A DNA stretch of 64,000 nt. Source: Sphingomonadales bacterium. GTDB taxonomy: Bacteria > Pseudomonadota > Alphaproteobacteria > SMXS01. Position numbers and translations under genes: made by a program. Of this stretch, positions 36,524 through 43,951 are shown one piece after another. Below the pieces are notes generated by a model, which saw only the letters and a program-made list of their open reading frames with translations, searched no databases and was not told the DNA's origin. Location of the stretch: assembly GCA_022844405.1 (NCBI GenBank), contig JALHLV010000009.1, positions 5,001 through 69,000 on the forward strand, read 5' to 3'. Position 1 is the stretch's first letter. The number at the start of each line of letters is the position of its first letter.

Positions 36524-37288
36524 ATGATGGGACGCTGCGACGGGAAGGTCATCTACATCACCGGCGGCTCGTCGGGCATCGGCAAGGAGTCCGCGGCGTG
36601 GCTGGTGCGCGAGGGCGCACGGGTCGCCCTCGCCGACATCAACGAGGCCGCGGGCCGGGAAGCCGCCGCGCCGTTCGGCGACAAGGCCATCTTCCTCAGG
36701 CACGACGTGACCAGCGAAGCCGACTGGGCCGCCAACCTGGAAGCCGCCCGCAGCCACTTCGGCCGGCTCGACATCGTGGTGAACTGCGCCGGCGTGGTCG
36801 TCACCGGCAATCCGGTCGACATGCCGCTGGAGGACTGGAACCGGGTATTCCGCATCAATGTGGACGGCAGCTTCCTCGCCGGCAAGTACAGCATTCCGCT
36901 GCTGGCCAAGCACGGCGGCGGCCAGCTCATCCAGTTCTGCTCCATCGCCTCCTATTCGGCGTCGCCGGGCCTCGTCGGCTATTGCGGGTCGAAGGCGGCG
37001 GTGCGCTCGCTGATGCGCTCGCAGGCCAAGTACTGCAAGGAGGCGGGCAACGGCGTCCGCGTGAACGGCATCTTCCCGGGCCCGATCCTGACGCCGATGA
37101 CCAACAACGTGCTCGACGGCGCCATGGGCCAGGGCGCCCACACCCAGTTCAAGCCGGGCCAGGTCAGCCCGTTCGGCGTGCTGGGCGCCGCCGAGGACAT
37201 CGCCGCCGGCGTGCTGTTCCTCGCCTCGGACGAGTCCCGCTACGCCAACGGCACCGAGCTGGTGCTGGACGGCGGCACGACGCTCTGA
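36524..37288 (+). CDS. Short-chain dehydrogenase/reductase (SDR)
   Basis: A 254-residue classical SDR: cofactor motif ITGGSSGIGKES, NAG-type NCAGVV, catalytic Ser in CSIASYS and YCGSK for the Tyr/Lys pair. The Asp after the second strand (ALADINEA) suggests NAD(H). GGGGAGA precedes ATG 36524. The gene follows the TonB receptor after 58 bp that include a palindrome, so it may have its own promoter. The substrate is unknown. Confidence 0.92.
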   Translation: MMGRCDGKVIYITGGSSGIGKESAAWLVREGARVALADINEAAGREAAAPFGDKAIFLRHDVTSEADWAANLEAARSHFGRLDIVVNCAGVVVTGNPVDMPLEDWNRVFRINVDGSFLAGKYSIPLLAKHGGGQLIQFCSIASYSASPGLVGYCGSKAAVRSLMRSQAKYCKEAGNGVRVNGIFPGPILTPMTNNVLDGAMGQGAHTQFKPGQVSPFGVLGAAEDIAAGVLFLASDESRYANGTELVLDGGTTL

Positions 37289-37289
37289 C

Positions 37290-37805
37290 CTACAGTGCGA
37301 CGGCCATGATCACCCGCGCCTCCATGTCGAGGCCCATGGCCGCCTCGTTGCGTCGCACCTGCCATAGCGGTGGCGTCCACTCGCTTTGGGCGATGACGGT
37401 GAAACCCAGCTTCTCGTAAAACGGCCGGTTCCACGGCAGGTGGGAGAAGGTCGATAGCGTCATGCGCCGGTAGCCGCACCGTCGCAGCGCGTCCATGACC
37501 GCCACCAACAGGGTGGTGCCGACGCCCTTGCGACCCGCGGCCCTGCGCACGGAGATTTCCTCCAGATGCGCAATACCTCGGTGATCGAGCACCTGCGCCA
37601 TACCCAGCAATGTGTCATCCGGTCCGCAGGCGACCCACAGCAACCCCGCGGCGATGGCGTCGTTCAGTTCGGCGGCGCCCTTGGGCGGATTGTCCGCCAC
37701 GTCGTCCATGCCGACCGACCGGAACAATTCGCCCGCGTCCAGCTGCAGCCCCTGAAGCAGCGGCGCTTCGCCCTGCCGGGCCTTCCTGATGGTGATCATG
37801 GTCAC
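37290..37805 (-). CDS. GNAT-family N-acetyltransferase
   Basis: A 171-residue GNAT-fold protein. The acetyl-CoA pyrophosphate loop is GRKGVGTTLL and the C-terminal strand RPFYEKLGFTVIAQSEW is typical. The start is probably GTG 37805, with AAGGGG six bases upstream; ATG 37799 is the alternative. The acceptor is unknown. It is convergent with the SDR, one base apart. Confidence 0.88.
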   Translation of the reverse strand: MTMITIRKARQGEAPLLQGLQLDAGELFRSVGMDDVADNPPKGAAELNDAIAAGLLWVACGPDDTLLGMAQVLDHRGIAHLEEISVRRAAGRKGVGTTLLVAVMDALRRCGYRRMTLSTFSHLPWNRPFYEKLGFTVIAQSEWTPPLWQVRRNEAAMGLDMEARVIMAVAL

Positions 37806-37876
37806 CGCTATCCCCTTCGCCGGTGTCCTGGCCTATCCTGCGCGCAAGAAGAAACCGGAACCTGGGGAGGATGCCA

Positions 37877-38374
37877 GTGGAAACCACGTTGTTCGATGGC
37901 CTTGCGGCCAGGCTGGAGCCTCTTTGCGACGTGTCCATCGACCTGGCGCCGAACACGGTCGGGCTGACAACCACTGGCCCGTTCGCCACCCGCTCGGTGT
38001 TCCATATCGGCGGCGGGCGATTCGACGGTCCGCGCCTCGGCGGCACGGTGCATTCCGGAAGCGACTATCCCATCACCGCGCGCAACGACACCACGACCGT
38101 CGCGCTGGACGTCCGGTCGGTCTGGCAGGCCGACAATGGCGACCTTATCTATGTGTATTACTTCGGCCGCCTGGTGACGCCGCCACATCTGAAACAGGTC
38201 CTGTTCGACCCGGCGCGCAACCATGCGGTGGATCCGAAGGACTATTACTGGCGGGTCGCGCCGGTGTTCGAGACCGCGTCGCGGGAGTTTGGCTGGCTGA
38301 ACAATCTGGTGGCCGTCGGCGCCGGGCGCTATACCGAAACCGGGCTGGCCTACAGGATGTATGCCGTAACCTGA
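37877..38374 (+). CDS. DUF3237 protein
   Basis: A 165-residue protein of the DUF3237 family (UPF0311), recognised by GGGRFDGPRLGGTVHSGSDY and DVRSVWQADNGDLIYVYYFG. The function is unknown; the fold is an antiparallel barrel. GGGGAGG lies 6 bases before GTG 37877, which I take as the start; an in-frame ATG at 37871 abuts the Shine-Dalgarno sequence and is unlikely. It is divergent from the GNAT gene and 11 bp ahead of the membrane protein. Confidence 0.82.
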   Translation: METTLFDGLAARLEPLCDVSIDLAPNTVGLTTTGPFATRSVFHIGGGRFDGPRLGGTVHSGSDYPITARNDTTTVALDVRSVWQADNGDLIYVYYFGRLVTPPHLKQVLFDPARNHAVDPKDYYWRVAPVFETASREFGWLNNLVAVGAGRYTETGLAYRMYAVT

Positions 38375-38385
38375 AGCCGAGGACG

Positions 38386-39117
38386 ATGACCAAGCCACTG
38401 CCAAAGTTCCTTCCCATCGTCGCGATCCTCGGCGAGGTGTTTCAACTCCATTGGCGGCACGTGCTGATGCTGTTCGCCATGACCGCGGCCTACGCGCCGC
38501 CGCTGATCTTCGGCCTCGGCCCGGCGATGATCGAGATTTCGAAGATCCCGCCCGAGCGCATGCAGGAAATCGACGGCGCGCTGCGCGGCAGTTTCATGGC
38601 CAGCTTCGTCGCGGTCATCGTCCTCAGCGCGGCGATCTTCGTGCTCTGGGTCCGCGTGACCCTGATCGGGGCGCGCGCCGCGCTGCTGGGCGATCCGGCG
38701 AGATGGCCGATCCGCATCCTCCGGGTCATCGGGCTGTTCGCGGTCGCCAGCCTGGGCGGCGTCGTCGCGCTGTTGCCGCTCGGCATGTTCACGCAGCTGC
38801 TGGCGACGCTGGCGATCTCGTTCCTGTTCGCGCTGCTGTCGCGGCGGCTGGTGGTCGCCTCCATGGATATTCCAAAGGGACAGGGTCGAACCGCCGTCAC
38901 CATGGAGGACCACTTCCGCCTCGCCGCGCTTCTCGCCGCCGCGAGTTTCCTGCTGCTGCTGGTCCAGACGGTGGTATCCGGCGGGCTTGCCCTGGTCGGC
39001 GCGACGCTGACGGCGAAGGTGGCCGCCGGGCTGTTCTCGGTGCTTGCGATCACGGTGATGGCGTCGCTCCACGCCGTCGTCTACCGGTTGCGGACGATGG
39101 CGCCCACGGTTCCCTAG
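38386..39117 (+). CDS. Hypothetical membrane protein
   Basis: A 243-residue protein with about five hydrophobic segments (near residues 25-45, 70-95, 122-150, 183-205 and 208-228) and no recognised domain. CGAGGACG precedes ATG 38386. It follows the DUF3237 gene by 11 bp. Its stop overlaps the stop of the leftward DUF4231 gene (39114-39117), so it is convergent with the TIR/SLATT-like pair and probably unrelated to it. Confidence 0.75.
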   Translation: MTKPLPKFLPIVAILGEVFQLHWRHVLMLFAMTAAYAPPLIFGLGPAMIEISKIPPERMQEIDGALRGSFMASFVAVIVLSAAIFVLWVRVTLIGARAALLGDPARWPIRILRVIGLFAVASLGGVVALLPLGMFTQLLATLAISFLFALLSRRLVVASMDIPKGQGRTAVTMEDHFRLAALLAAASFLLLLVQTVVSGGLALVGATLTAKVAAGLFSVLAITVMASLHAVVYRLRTMAPTVP

Positions 39118-39584
39118 GTCGCTTTCGTCACGGCCGCCGAAGTCTCGTGGTCGGCGTCCTGGTCCCGAGGCTTCTGCTCGGACTCGCGCCGGCCCTGCAT
39201 CCATGACGCGTTGTCGTCGGAAACCAGCGCCTCGACATTCTCCACCAGCAGCCGGAGCGCCTTGGCCTCGGGCAGGTTGTAGCTGCCGGTACGACCCATA
39301 TAGAGGAACTTCTCGCGCCGGAGCTGCTCGCAGGTCTGCCGGTACTGGACCCAATAGCGGTGATGCTGGTTCATCTGCTGCAGCCCCTCGACGATCACCA
39401 CGACGACGCCGAGCGCGCCGGGGATGAAGGGCCAGTCCGTGACCGCCGCCGTCAGCGGCACCAGGGCCGCGGCCACCATGCTGATGACCTTGAGTATCTT
39501 GTATTGGGCCTGGTGCCACAGGCTTTTGCGATCGTACCAGGCGATCTGGTCCTCAAGCCGCTCGTAGCCGCTATCCATGGTCAT
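39114..39584 (-). CDS. SLATT-like / DUF4231 membrane protein, TIR partner
   Basis: A 156-residue protein with two adjacent hydrophobic helices at about residues 31-49 and 52-68, after the conserved YERLEDQIAWYDRKSLWHQ stretch. A helical tail includes QQMNQHHRYWVQYRQTCEQL. This is the DUF4231/SLATT layout: short, two membrane helices and a cytosolic helical segment. SLATT proteins are predicted pore-forming effectors of nucleotide-signalled immunity. Its ATG (39584-39582) overlaps the TGA of the TIR gene as ATGA, so it depends on translation of that gene. The DUF4231 match is by eye. Confidence 0.75.
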   Translation of the reverse strand: MTMDSGYERLEDQIAWYDRKSLWHQAQYKILKVISMVAAALVPLTAAVTDWPFIPGALGVVVVIVEGLQQMNQHHRYWVQYRQTCEQLRREKFLYMGRTGSYNLPEAKALRLLVENVEALVSDDNASWMQGRRESEQKPRDQDADHETSAAVTKAT

Positions 39585-40240
39585 TTCGCCCTCAGGCCCA
39601 TGACGAACAGGCACACCGACAATCCCAGTAAGAACAGCGCGCCCAGCAGGGTTTCCGAATCGCCTGTCGACATCACCTCGACGCAGCTTCCGAGCGAGAA
39701 CAGCAGGCTGGCGGCGGCACCGATAAGCAGCCAGGTCTTCTTGTTGCCCTTGCGCACGGGCGGCGGCGTGGGAGTGGGAGTGGGAGTGGGAGTGGGAGCC
39801 GGTGTTGGGGTAGGCGTGGGCGGCGGCTGTGGCGGACGGGGCTGCTTGAGTATAGCCGCGACGGCGTCGACCAGCTGGTTGAAGGATTCGTTCCGCGCCG
39901 ACGGTTCCCAGCCGATCAGGTCGGCGGCCTGGATGCGGCGGAACTCGAACGGAATGTCGGTCTGCGTGATCAGTGCCGGTACCAGGATGCCCCGGTCGGC
40001 GGCGGCGCCAGCCTCGTTCACCACCCAGCGCGACGCGGCGGAATCGGTCGACCAGAGCACGATGACGCAGCGCGCGCTGTTCAGTGCGTTCTCGATGACC
40101 CTGGCATAGTCCTGTCCGGGCGGGATGCGCCGGTCCCACCAGGTCGTCCAGCCGAAGGCCTCGAGCCGGCGGGCGAGCTTTTCCGCCTCGCCGCGATCCT
40201 CGCTGGCATAGCTGATGAAGATGTCCGCCGCACCCGTCAT
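39581..40240 (-). CDS. TIR-domain membrane protein
   Basis: A 219-residue protein with a TIR domain at residues 5-133: FISYASEDRGEAEKLARRLE, the WWDRRIPPG loop, and SRWVVNEAGAAADRG. Glu76 sits where the NAD-hydrolysing glutamate of SARM1-type TIRs lies, so NADase or cyclase activity is plausible. A Pro/Thr linker (136-161, mostly TP repeats) leads to two membrane helices at about 169-187 and 198-215. The start is ATG 40240; an upstream in-frame ATG at 40270 lacks support. It is coupled by ATGA overlap to the SLATT-like gene and divergent from the CoxL-like gene over 208 bp. There is no nucleotidyltransferase nearby. Confidence 0.85.
   Translation of the reverse strand: MTGAADIFISYASEDRGEAEKLARRLEAFGWTTWWDRRIPPGQDYARVIENALNSARCVIVLWSTDSAASRWVVNEAGAAADRGILVPALITQTDIPFEFRRIQAADLIGWEPSARNESFNQLVDAVAAILKQPRPPQPPPTPTPTPAPTPTPTPTPTPPPVRKGNKKTWLLIGAAASLLFSLGSCVEVMSTGDSETLLGALFLLGLSVCLFVMGLRAK
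39768..39797 (-). repeat. Hexamer tandem repeat, (GTGGGA)x5
   Basis: Five perfect copies of GTGGGA on the plus strand inside the TIR gene, encoding Thr-Pro repeats of the linker. Being a multiple of three, slippage would change linker length without breaking the frame. Imperfect copies continue to about 39835. Confidence 0.9.
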
Positions 40241-40448
40241 ACGCCGCGCCCCCCGCGCTGAGCGCCCCAAGCGAACCGATAGTAACGCAAGGGCACCGGA
40301 ACTCGCAAAGCATTCGGCGCGCTCGCTGATTCCCGTGCGAAAACGCGGAACCGCCGTTCAAAGGAATACTTGGCAATCCGCCTGCGCGCGGGGCAAACTA
40401 CGCACCAACGGCTCAGGCCGCTTGATACCTCCAGGGGAGCACTTCGAC

Positions 40449-42812
40449 ATGCAGAAATTCGGCATCGGCCAGCCGGTCCGCCGCACCGAGGACGTCCGTT
40501 TCGTCACCGGCAACGGCGCCTACACCGACGACATCAACATCCCCGGGCAGGCGCATGGCTATGTGCTGCGGTCGCCCTATGCCCATGCGCTGATCACGTC
40601 GATCAACACCGCGGACGCAAAGCGCGCGCCCGGTGTCATCGGCGTGTTCACCGCCGCCGACCTGGCGGCGGCGGGCGTCAACGACATCCCGTGCTTCGCC
40701 GGCGGCTTCATCAAGAACAAGGACGGCAGCGACATCTTCGCGCCCGGCCGTCCCGCGCTCGCCAAGGACCGCCTGCTCTATGTGGGCGACGGCATCGCCT
40801 TCATCGTCGCCGAGACCGTCAACCAGGCGAAGGACGCCGCCGAGCTGATCCAGGTCGATGTCGTGGACCTGCCGTCGGCCGCCAATTTGAAGGACGCCGT
40901 CGCGCCGGGCGCACATACCATCTGGGACGGCGCGCCGGGCAACCTGGCGTTCGATTGGGAGATGGGCAACGACGCAGCCTCGCAGGCGGCGTTCAAGGGC
41001 GCCAAGCACGTCACCAGGATCGACCTCGTGCACAACCGCATCGCCACCAACGCCATGGAGCCGCGCGCGGCCATCGGCGAGTTCAATACCGGCGAGGACC
41101 GCTACGTGCTGCGCACCTGCACCCAGGGCGCCAACGGCATGCAGGCCGGCATCGCCGGCGCGGTGTTCGGCATCGATCCGTCCAAGCTGCGCATCTTCAC
41201 GCCCGACGTGGGTGGCGGATTCGGCATGAAGACCTTCATCTATCCCGAGCATGTGCTGGTGCTGTTCGCCGCCAAGGCGCTCGGCCGGCCGGTGAAATGG
41301 AACGGCGAGCGCATCGAGGCCTTCACCAGCGACACCGGCGGCCGCGACATGTTCACCCATGCCCAGCTCGCCATCGACGCGAACAACCGGATCACCGCGT
41401 TCCGCGTCGTCAACGAGGCCAACATGGGCGGCTACATGTCGGCGAACGGCCCGTTCATCCCGACCATCGCCCACGCCCGCATCCTGGGCGGCGTCTACAA
41501 CATCCCGAACGTCTACGTGAACGTGAAGGGCTACATGTCCAACTCGGTGCCGGTGGACGCCTATCGCGGCGCCGGACGCCCCGAGGCCGCCTATATCATC
41601 GAACGCGCCATGGACCAGGCGGCGCGCGAGCTGGGCGTGGCGCCGGACGAATTCCGTCGCATCAACTTCATCACGCCCGAACAGATGCCCTACCAGCATC
41701 CGTTCGGCTTCGTGTTCGACAGCGGCGAGTTCGAGCGCAACATGGAGGACGCCAAGCGCAATGCCAAGTGGTCGACGCTCGCCGAGCGCAAGGCGGCGTC
41801 CCGCGCCAGGGGCAAGGCCCGCGGCATCGGCATGGCCTATTACATCGAAACCACGCTGGGCATGCCCACCGAGGCGGCCGAAATCCTGTTCCTCGAGGAC
41901 GGTACCGTCGAGATCGTCACCGGCACCATGTCCAACGGCCAGGGCCATGAGACGGCCTGGGCGCAGGTCGTCTCCGAGCAGCTCGGCGTGCCGTTCGAGA
42001 ACATCCGGCTGGTCCAGGGCGACACGGACCGGGTGAAGTCCGGCCAGGGCACCGGCGGCTCGCACTCGCTCTACATGGCGGCGGGCGCGTTCCAGGAGAC
42101 ATCCAACGTCGTCATCAAGAAGGGCAAGATCATCGCCGCGCTGATGCTGGACGACCAGCCGCAGAACATCGACTTCAACGAGGGACTGTTCCGCGTCCCC
42201 GGCACCAACAAGTCGGTCGGCATCATGGACGTGGCGGCCAAGGCCCGCCGGGCGAACGAACTCGACCTGCCCGCCGAGACCAGGGAAATGTTCGTCAACG
42301 GCCTCAACAGCGCCGCCAGCTACAAGTACAACAACTCCACCTTCCCGAACGGCTGCCATATCTGCGAGGTCGAGGTCGATCCCGACACCGGCAAGGTCGA
42401 CATCGTCGGCTACACGGTGGTGGACGATTTCGGCAAGCTGGTGAACCCGCTGCTGGTCGCCGGCCAGGTGCATGGCGGCGTGGTGCAGGGCATCGGCCAG
42501 GCGCTGACCGAGGACTGGCTCTACGACAGCGACAGCGGCCAGTTGATCACCGGCTCGTTCATGGACTACGGCATGCCGCGCGCCGACGACATGTGCCACA
42601 TCGATTTCTCGTACAACGAGATCCTGTGCAAGACCAACCCCTACGGCATCAAGGGTTGCGGCGAGGCCGGCACCATCGGCGCGTGTCCGTCGCTGATGAA
42701 CGCCATCGTCGACGCGCTGCTGCCCTACGGCGTCACCGCCATGGACATGCCGGCCACGCCGCTGCGGGTGTGGAAGGCCGTCCAGGCCGGCACGCGGCAG
42801 GCGGCGGAGTAG
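40449..42812 (+). CDS. Form II CoxL-like molybdenum hydroxylase large subunit (1)
   Basis: A 787-residue molybdopterin-binding subunit of the xanthine dehydrogenase / CO dehydrogenase superfamily. The active-site loop is [13 protein letters not shown], the form II signature; true aerobic CO dehydrogenases have AYRCSFR. The catalytic glutamate is in KGCGEAGTIG, and GGGFGMKTF and NGQGHETAWAQ bind the cofactor. CCAGGGGAG nine bases upstream fixes ATG 40449. No FAD or iron-sulphur subunit lies in this direction; it is followed after 10 bp by an XdhC-type maturation gene. It is closely similar to the protein at 45572. Substrate unknown. Confidence 0.9.
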   Translation: MQKFGIGQPVRRTEDVRFVTGNGAYTDDINIPGQAHGYVLRSPYAHALITSINTADAKRAPGVIGVFTAADLAAAGVNDIPCFAGGFIKNKDGSDIFAPGRPALAKDRLLYVGDGIAFIVAETVNQAKDAAELIQVDVVDLPSAANLKDAVAPGAHTIWDGAPGNLAFDWEMGNDAASQAAFKGAKHVTRIDLVHNRIATNAMEPRAAIGEFNTGEDRYVLRTCTQGANGMQAGIAGAVFGIDPSKLRIFTPDVGGGFGMKTFIYPEHVLVLFAAKALGRPVKWNGERIEAFTSDTGGRDMFTHAQLAIDANNRITAFRVVNEANMGGYMSANGPFIPTIAHARILGGVYNIPNVYVNVKGYMSNSVPVDAYRGAGRPEAAYIIERAMDQAARELGVAPDEFRRINFITPEQMPYQHPFGFVFDSGEFERNMEDAKRNAKWSTLAERKAASRARGKARGIGMAYYIETTLGMPTEAAEILFLEDGTVEIVTGTMSNGQGHETAWAQVVSEQLGVPFENIRLVQGDTDRVKSGQGTGGSHSLYMAAGAFQETSNVVIKKGKIIAALMLDDQPQNIDFNEGLFRVPGTNKSVGIMDVAAKARRANELDLPAETREMFVNGLNSAASYKYNNSTFPNGCHICEVEVDPDTGKVDIVGYTVVDDFGKLVNPLLVAGQVHGGVVQGIGQALTEDWLYDSDSGQLITGSFMDYGMPRADDMCHIDFSYNEILCKTNPYGIKGCGEAGTIGACPSLMNAIVDALLPYGVTAMDMPATPLRVWKAVQAGTRQAAE

Positions 42813-42822
42813 GCAACCTGCC

Positions 42823-43785
42823 ATGTCCATCGAGGTCCTCAAGACCGCGCGGGACTGGCGCAAGCAGGGGCGCGGCGTCGCCATCGCCACCGTATCGAGC
42901 ACCTGGGGCTCGGCGCCCTTTCCTGTCGGCAGCCAGCTCGCCGCCGACGACCAGGGCAATTTCGTCGGCTCGGTCTCGGGCGGCTGCATCGAGGGCGCGG
43001 TGATCGGCGAGGCGCGCAAGTCCATCAGGGACGGCCGAATCCGCAACCTGGAATTCTCCGTCTCCGACGACCAGGCCTGGGAAGTGGGCCTGGCTTGCGG
43101 CGGCACCATCCGCGTGTTCGTCGAGCCGGCCCCCGCCGAGATCGACACGGTGCTCGACGCCGCCGACCGCAAGCAGTCGGTGGCGTTGACCACCGACCTG
43201 GAGACCGGCGCCCACCAGATTTTCGACACGGCCAGCGCGACCGAGCCGATCCGCGACGCCATGCGCGACGACAGGAGCCAGAAGCTAGACGAACACGGCT
43301 TCGTCCGCGTGTTCAACACGCCGCGCCGCATCGCCATCGTCGGCGCGGTGCATATCGCCCAGGAGCTGGTCCCGATGGCGACACGCGCCGGCTTCGACGT
43401 GACGGTGATCGACCCGCGCCAGGCCTTCGCCAGCCCGGAGCGCTTCCCAAACGTGAAGCTGTCGACCGAATGGCCCGACAAGGCCATGCGCGACCTGGAG
43501 ATCGACCCGCGCACCGCCATCGTCACCCTGACCCACGACCCGAAGCTGGACGATCCCGCGCTCGACGTGGCGCTGGCGTCGGATGCGTTCTATGTTGGCG
43601 CCTTGGGCTCGACGCGCACCCAGGCGAAACGGGTGGCGCGGCTGACGCAGGCCGGTTTCACCGACGCGCAGATCGGCCGCATCCACGGCCCCATCGGCCT
43701 CGACATCCGCGCCCAGTCGCCCGCCGAGATCGCCGTCTCCATCCTCGCCCAGATCATCGCCGTCCAGCGCGGCGCGATGAAATGA
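42823..43785 (+). CDS. XdhC/CoxI-family molybdenum hydroxylase maturation protein
   Basis: A 320-residue XdhC-family protein: N-terminal domain with STWGSAPFPVGSQLAADDQG and SVSGGCIEGAV, and a Rossmann C-terminal domain with RIAIVGAVHIAQELVP and GALGSTRTQAKR. XdhC proteins bind molybdenum cofactor, promote its sulphuration and pass it to the apo-hydroxylase. It sits 10 bp after the CoxL-like gene and before the MoeA/MocA-type fusion, which fits a maturation role for all the hydroxylases in this region. Confidence 0.9.
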   Translation: MSIEVLKTARDWRKQGRGVAIATVSSTWGSAPFPVGSQLAADDQGNFVGSVSGGCIEGAVIGEARKSIRDGRIRNLEFSVSDDQAWEVGLACGGTIRVFVEPAPAEIDTVLDAADRKQSVALTTDLETGAHQIFDTASATEPIRDAMRDDRSQKLDEHGFVRVFNTPRRIAIVGAVHIAQELVPMATRAGFDVTVIDPRQAFASPERFPNVKLSTEWPDKAMRDLEIDPRTAIVTLTHDPKLDDPALDVALASDAFYVGALGSTRTQAKRVARLTQAGFTDAQIGRIHGPIGLDIRAQSPAEIAVSILAQIIAVQRGAMK

Positions 43786-43821
43786 GGCCGATCCGGACAG
43801 GTTTGTCCCGGCCGAGGCACA

Positions 43822-43922
43822 CCCCTCACCCTACCCTCTCCCACAAGGGGAGAGGGGAAGAAGGTATCCGCCTCAATGCCGGCGCCCCCTCTCCCCTTGT
43901 GGGAGAGGGTTGGGGTGAGGGG
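43822..43922. repeat. Inverted repeat, about 36-bp arms (CTCTCCCACAAGGGGAGAGG family)
   Basis: The arms 43822-43857 and 43886-43922 are near-perfect reverse complements with a 28-base loop. Each arm is itself partly self-complementary. This is a widely dispersed palindromic intergenic element in proteobacteria. It fills the 166-bp gap between the XdhC-like gene and the MoeA/MocA fusion and could form a hairpin in their shared transcript, possibly lowering expression of the downstream gene. Confidence 0.88.
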
Positions 43923-43951
43923 CCGCCGCGCAAGCGGCAACGGAAGACCCC

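Noticed and set aside
39768-39835. CRISPR-like or minisatellite array
   Set aside because: The units are six bases with no spacers and lie in frame inside the TIR gene.
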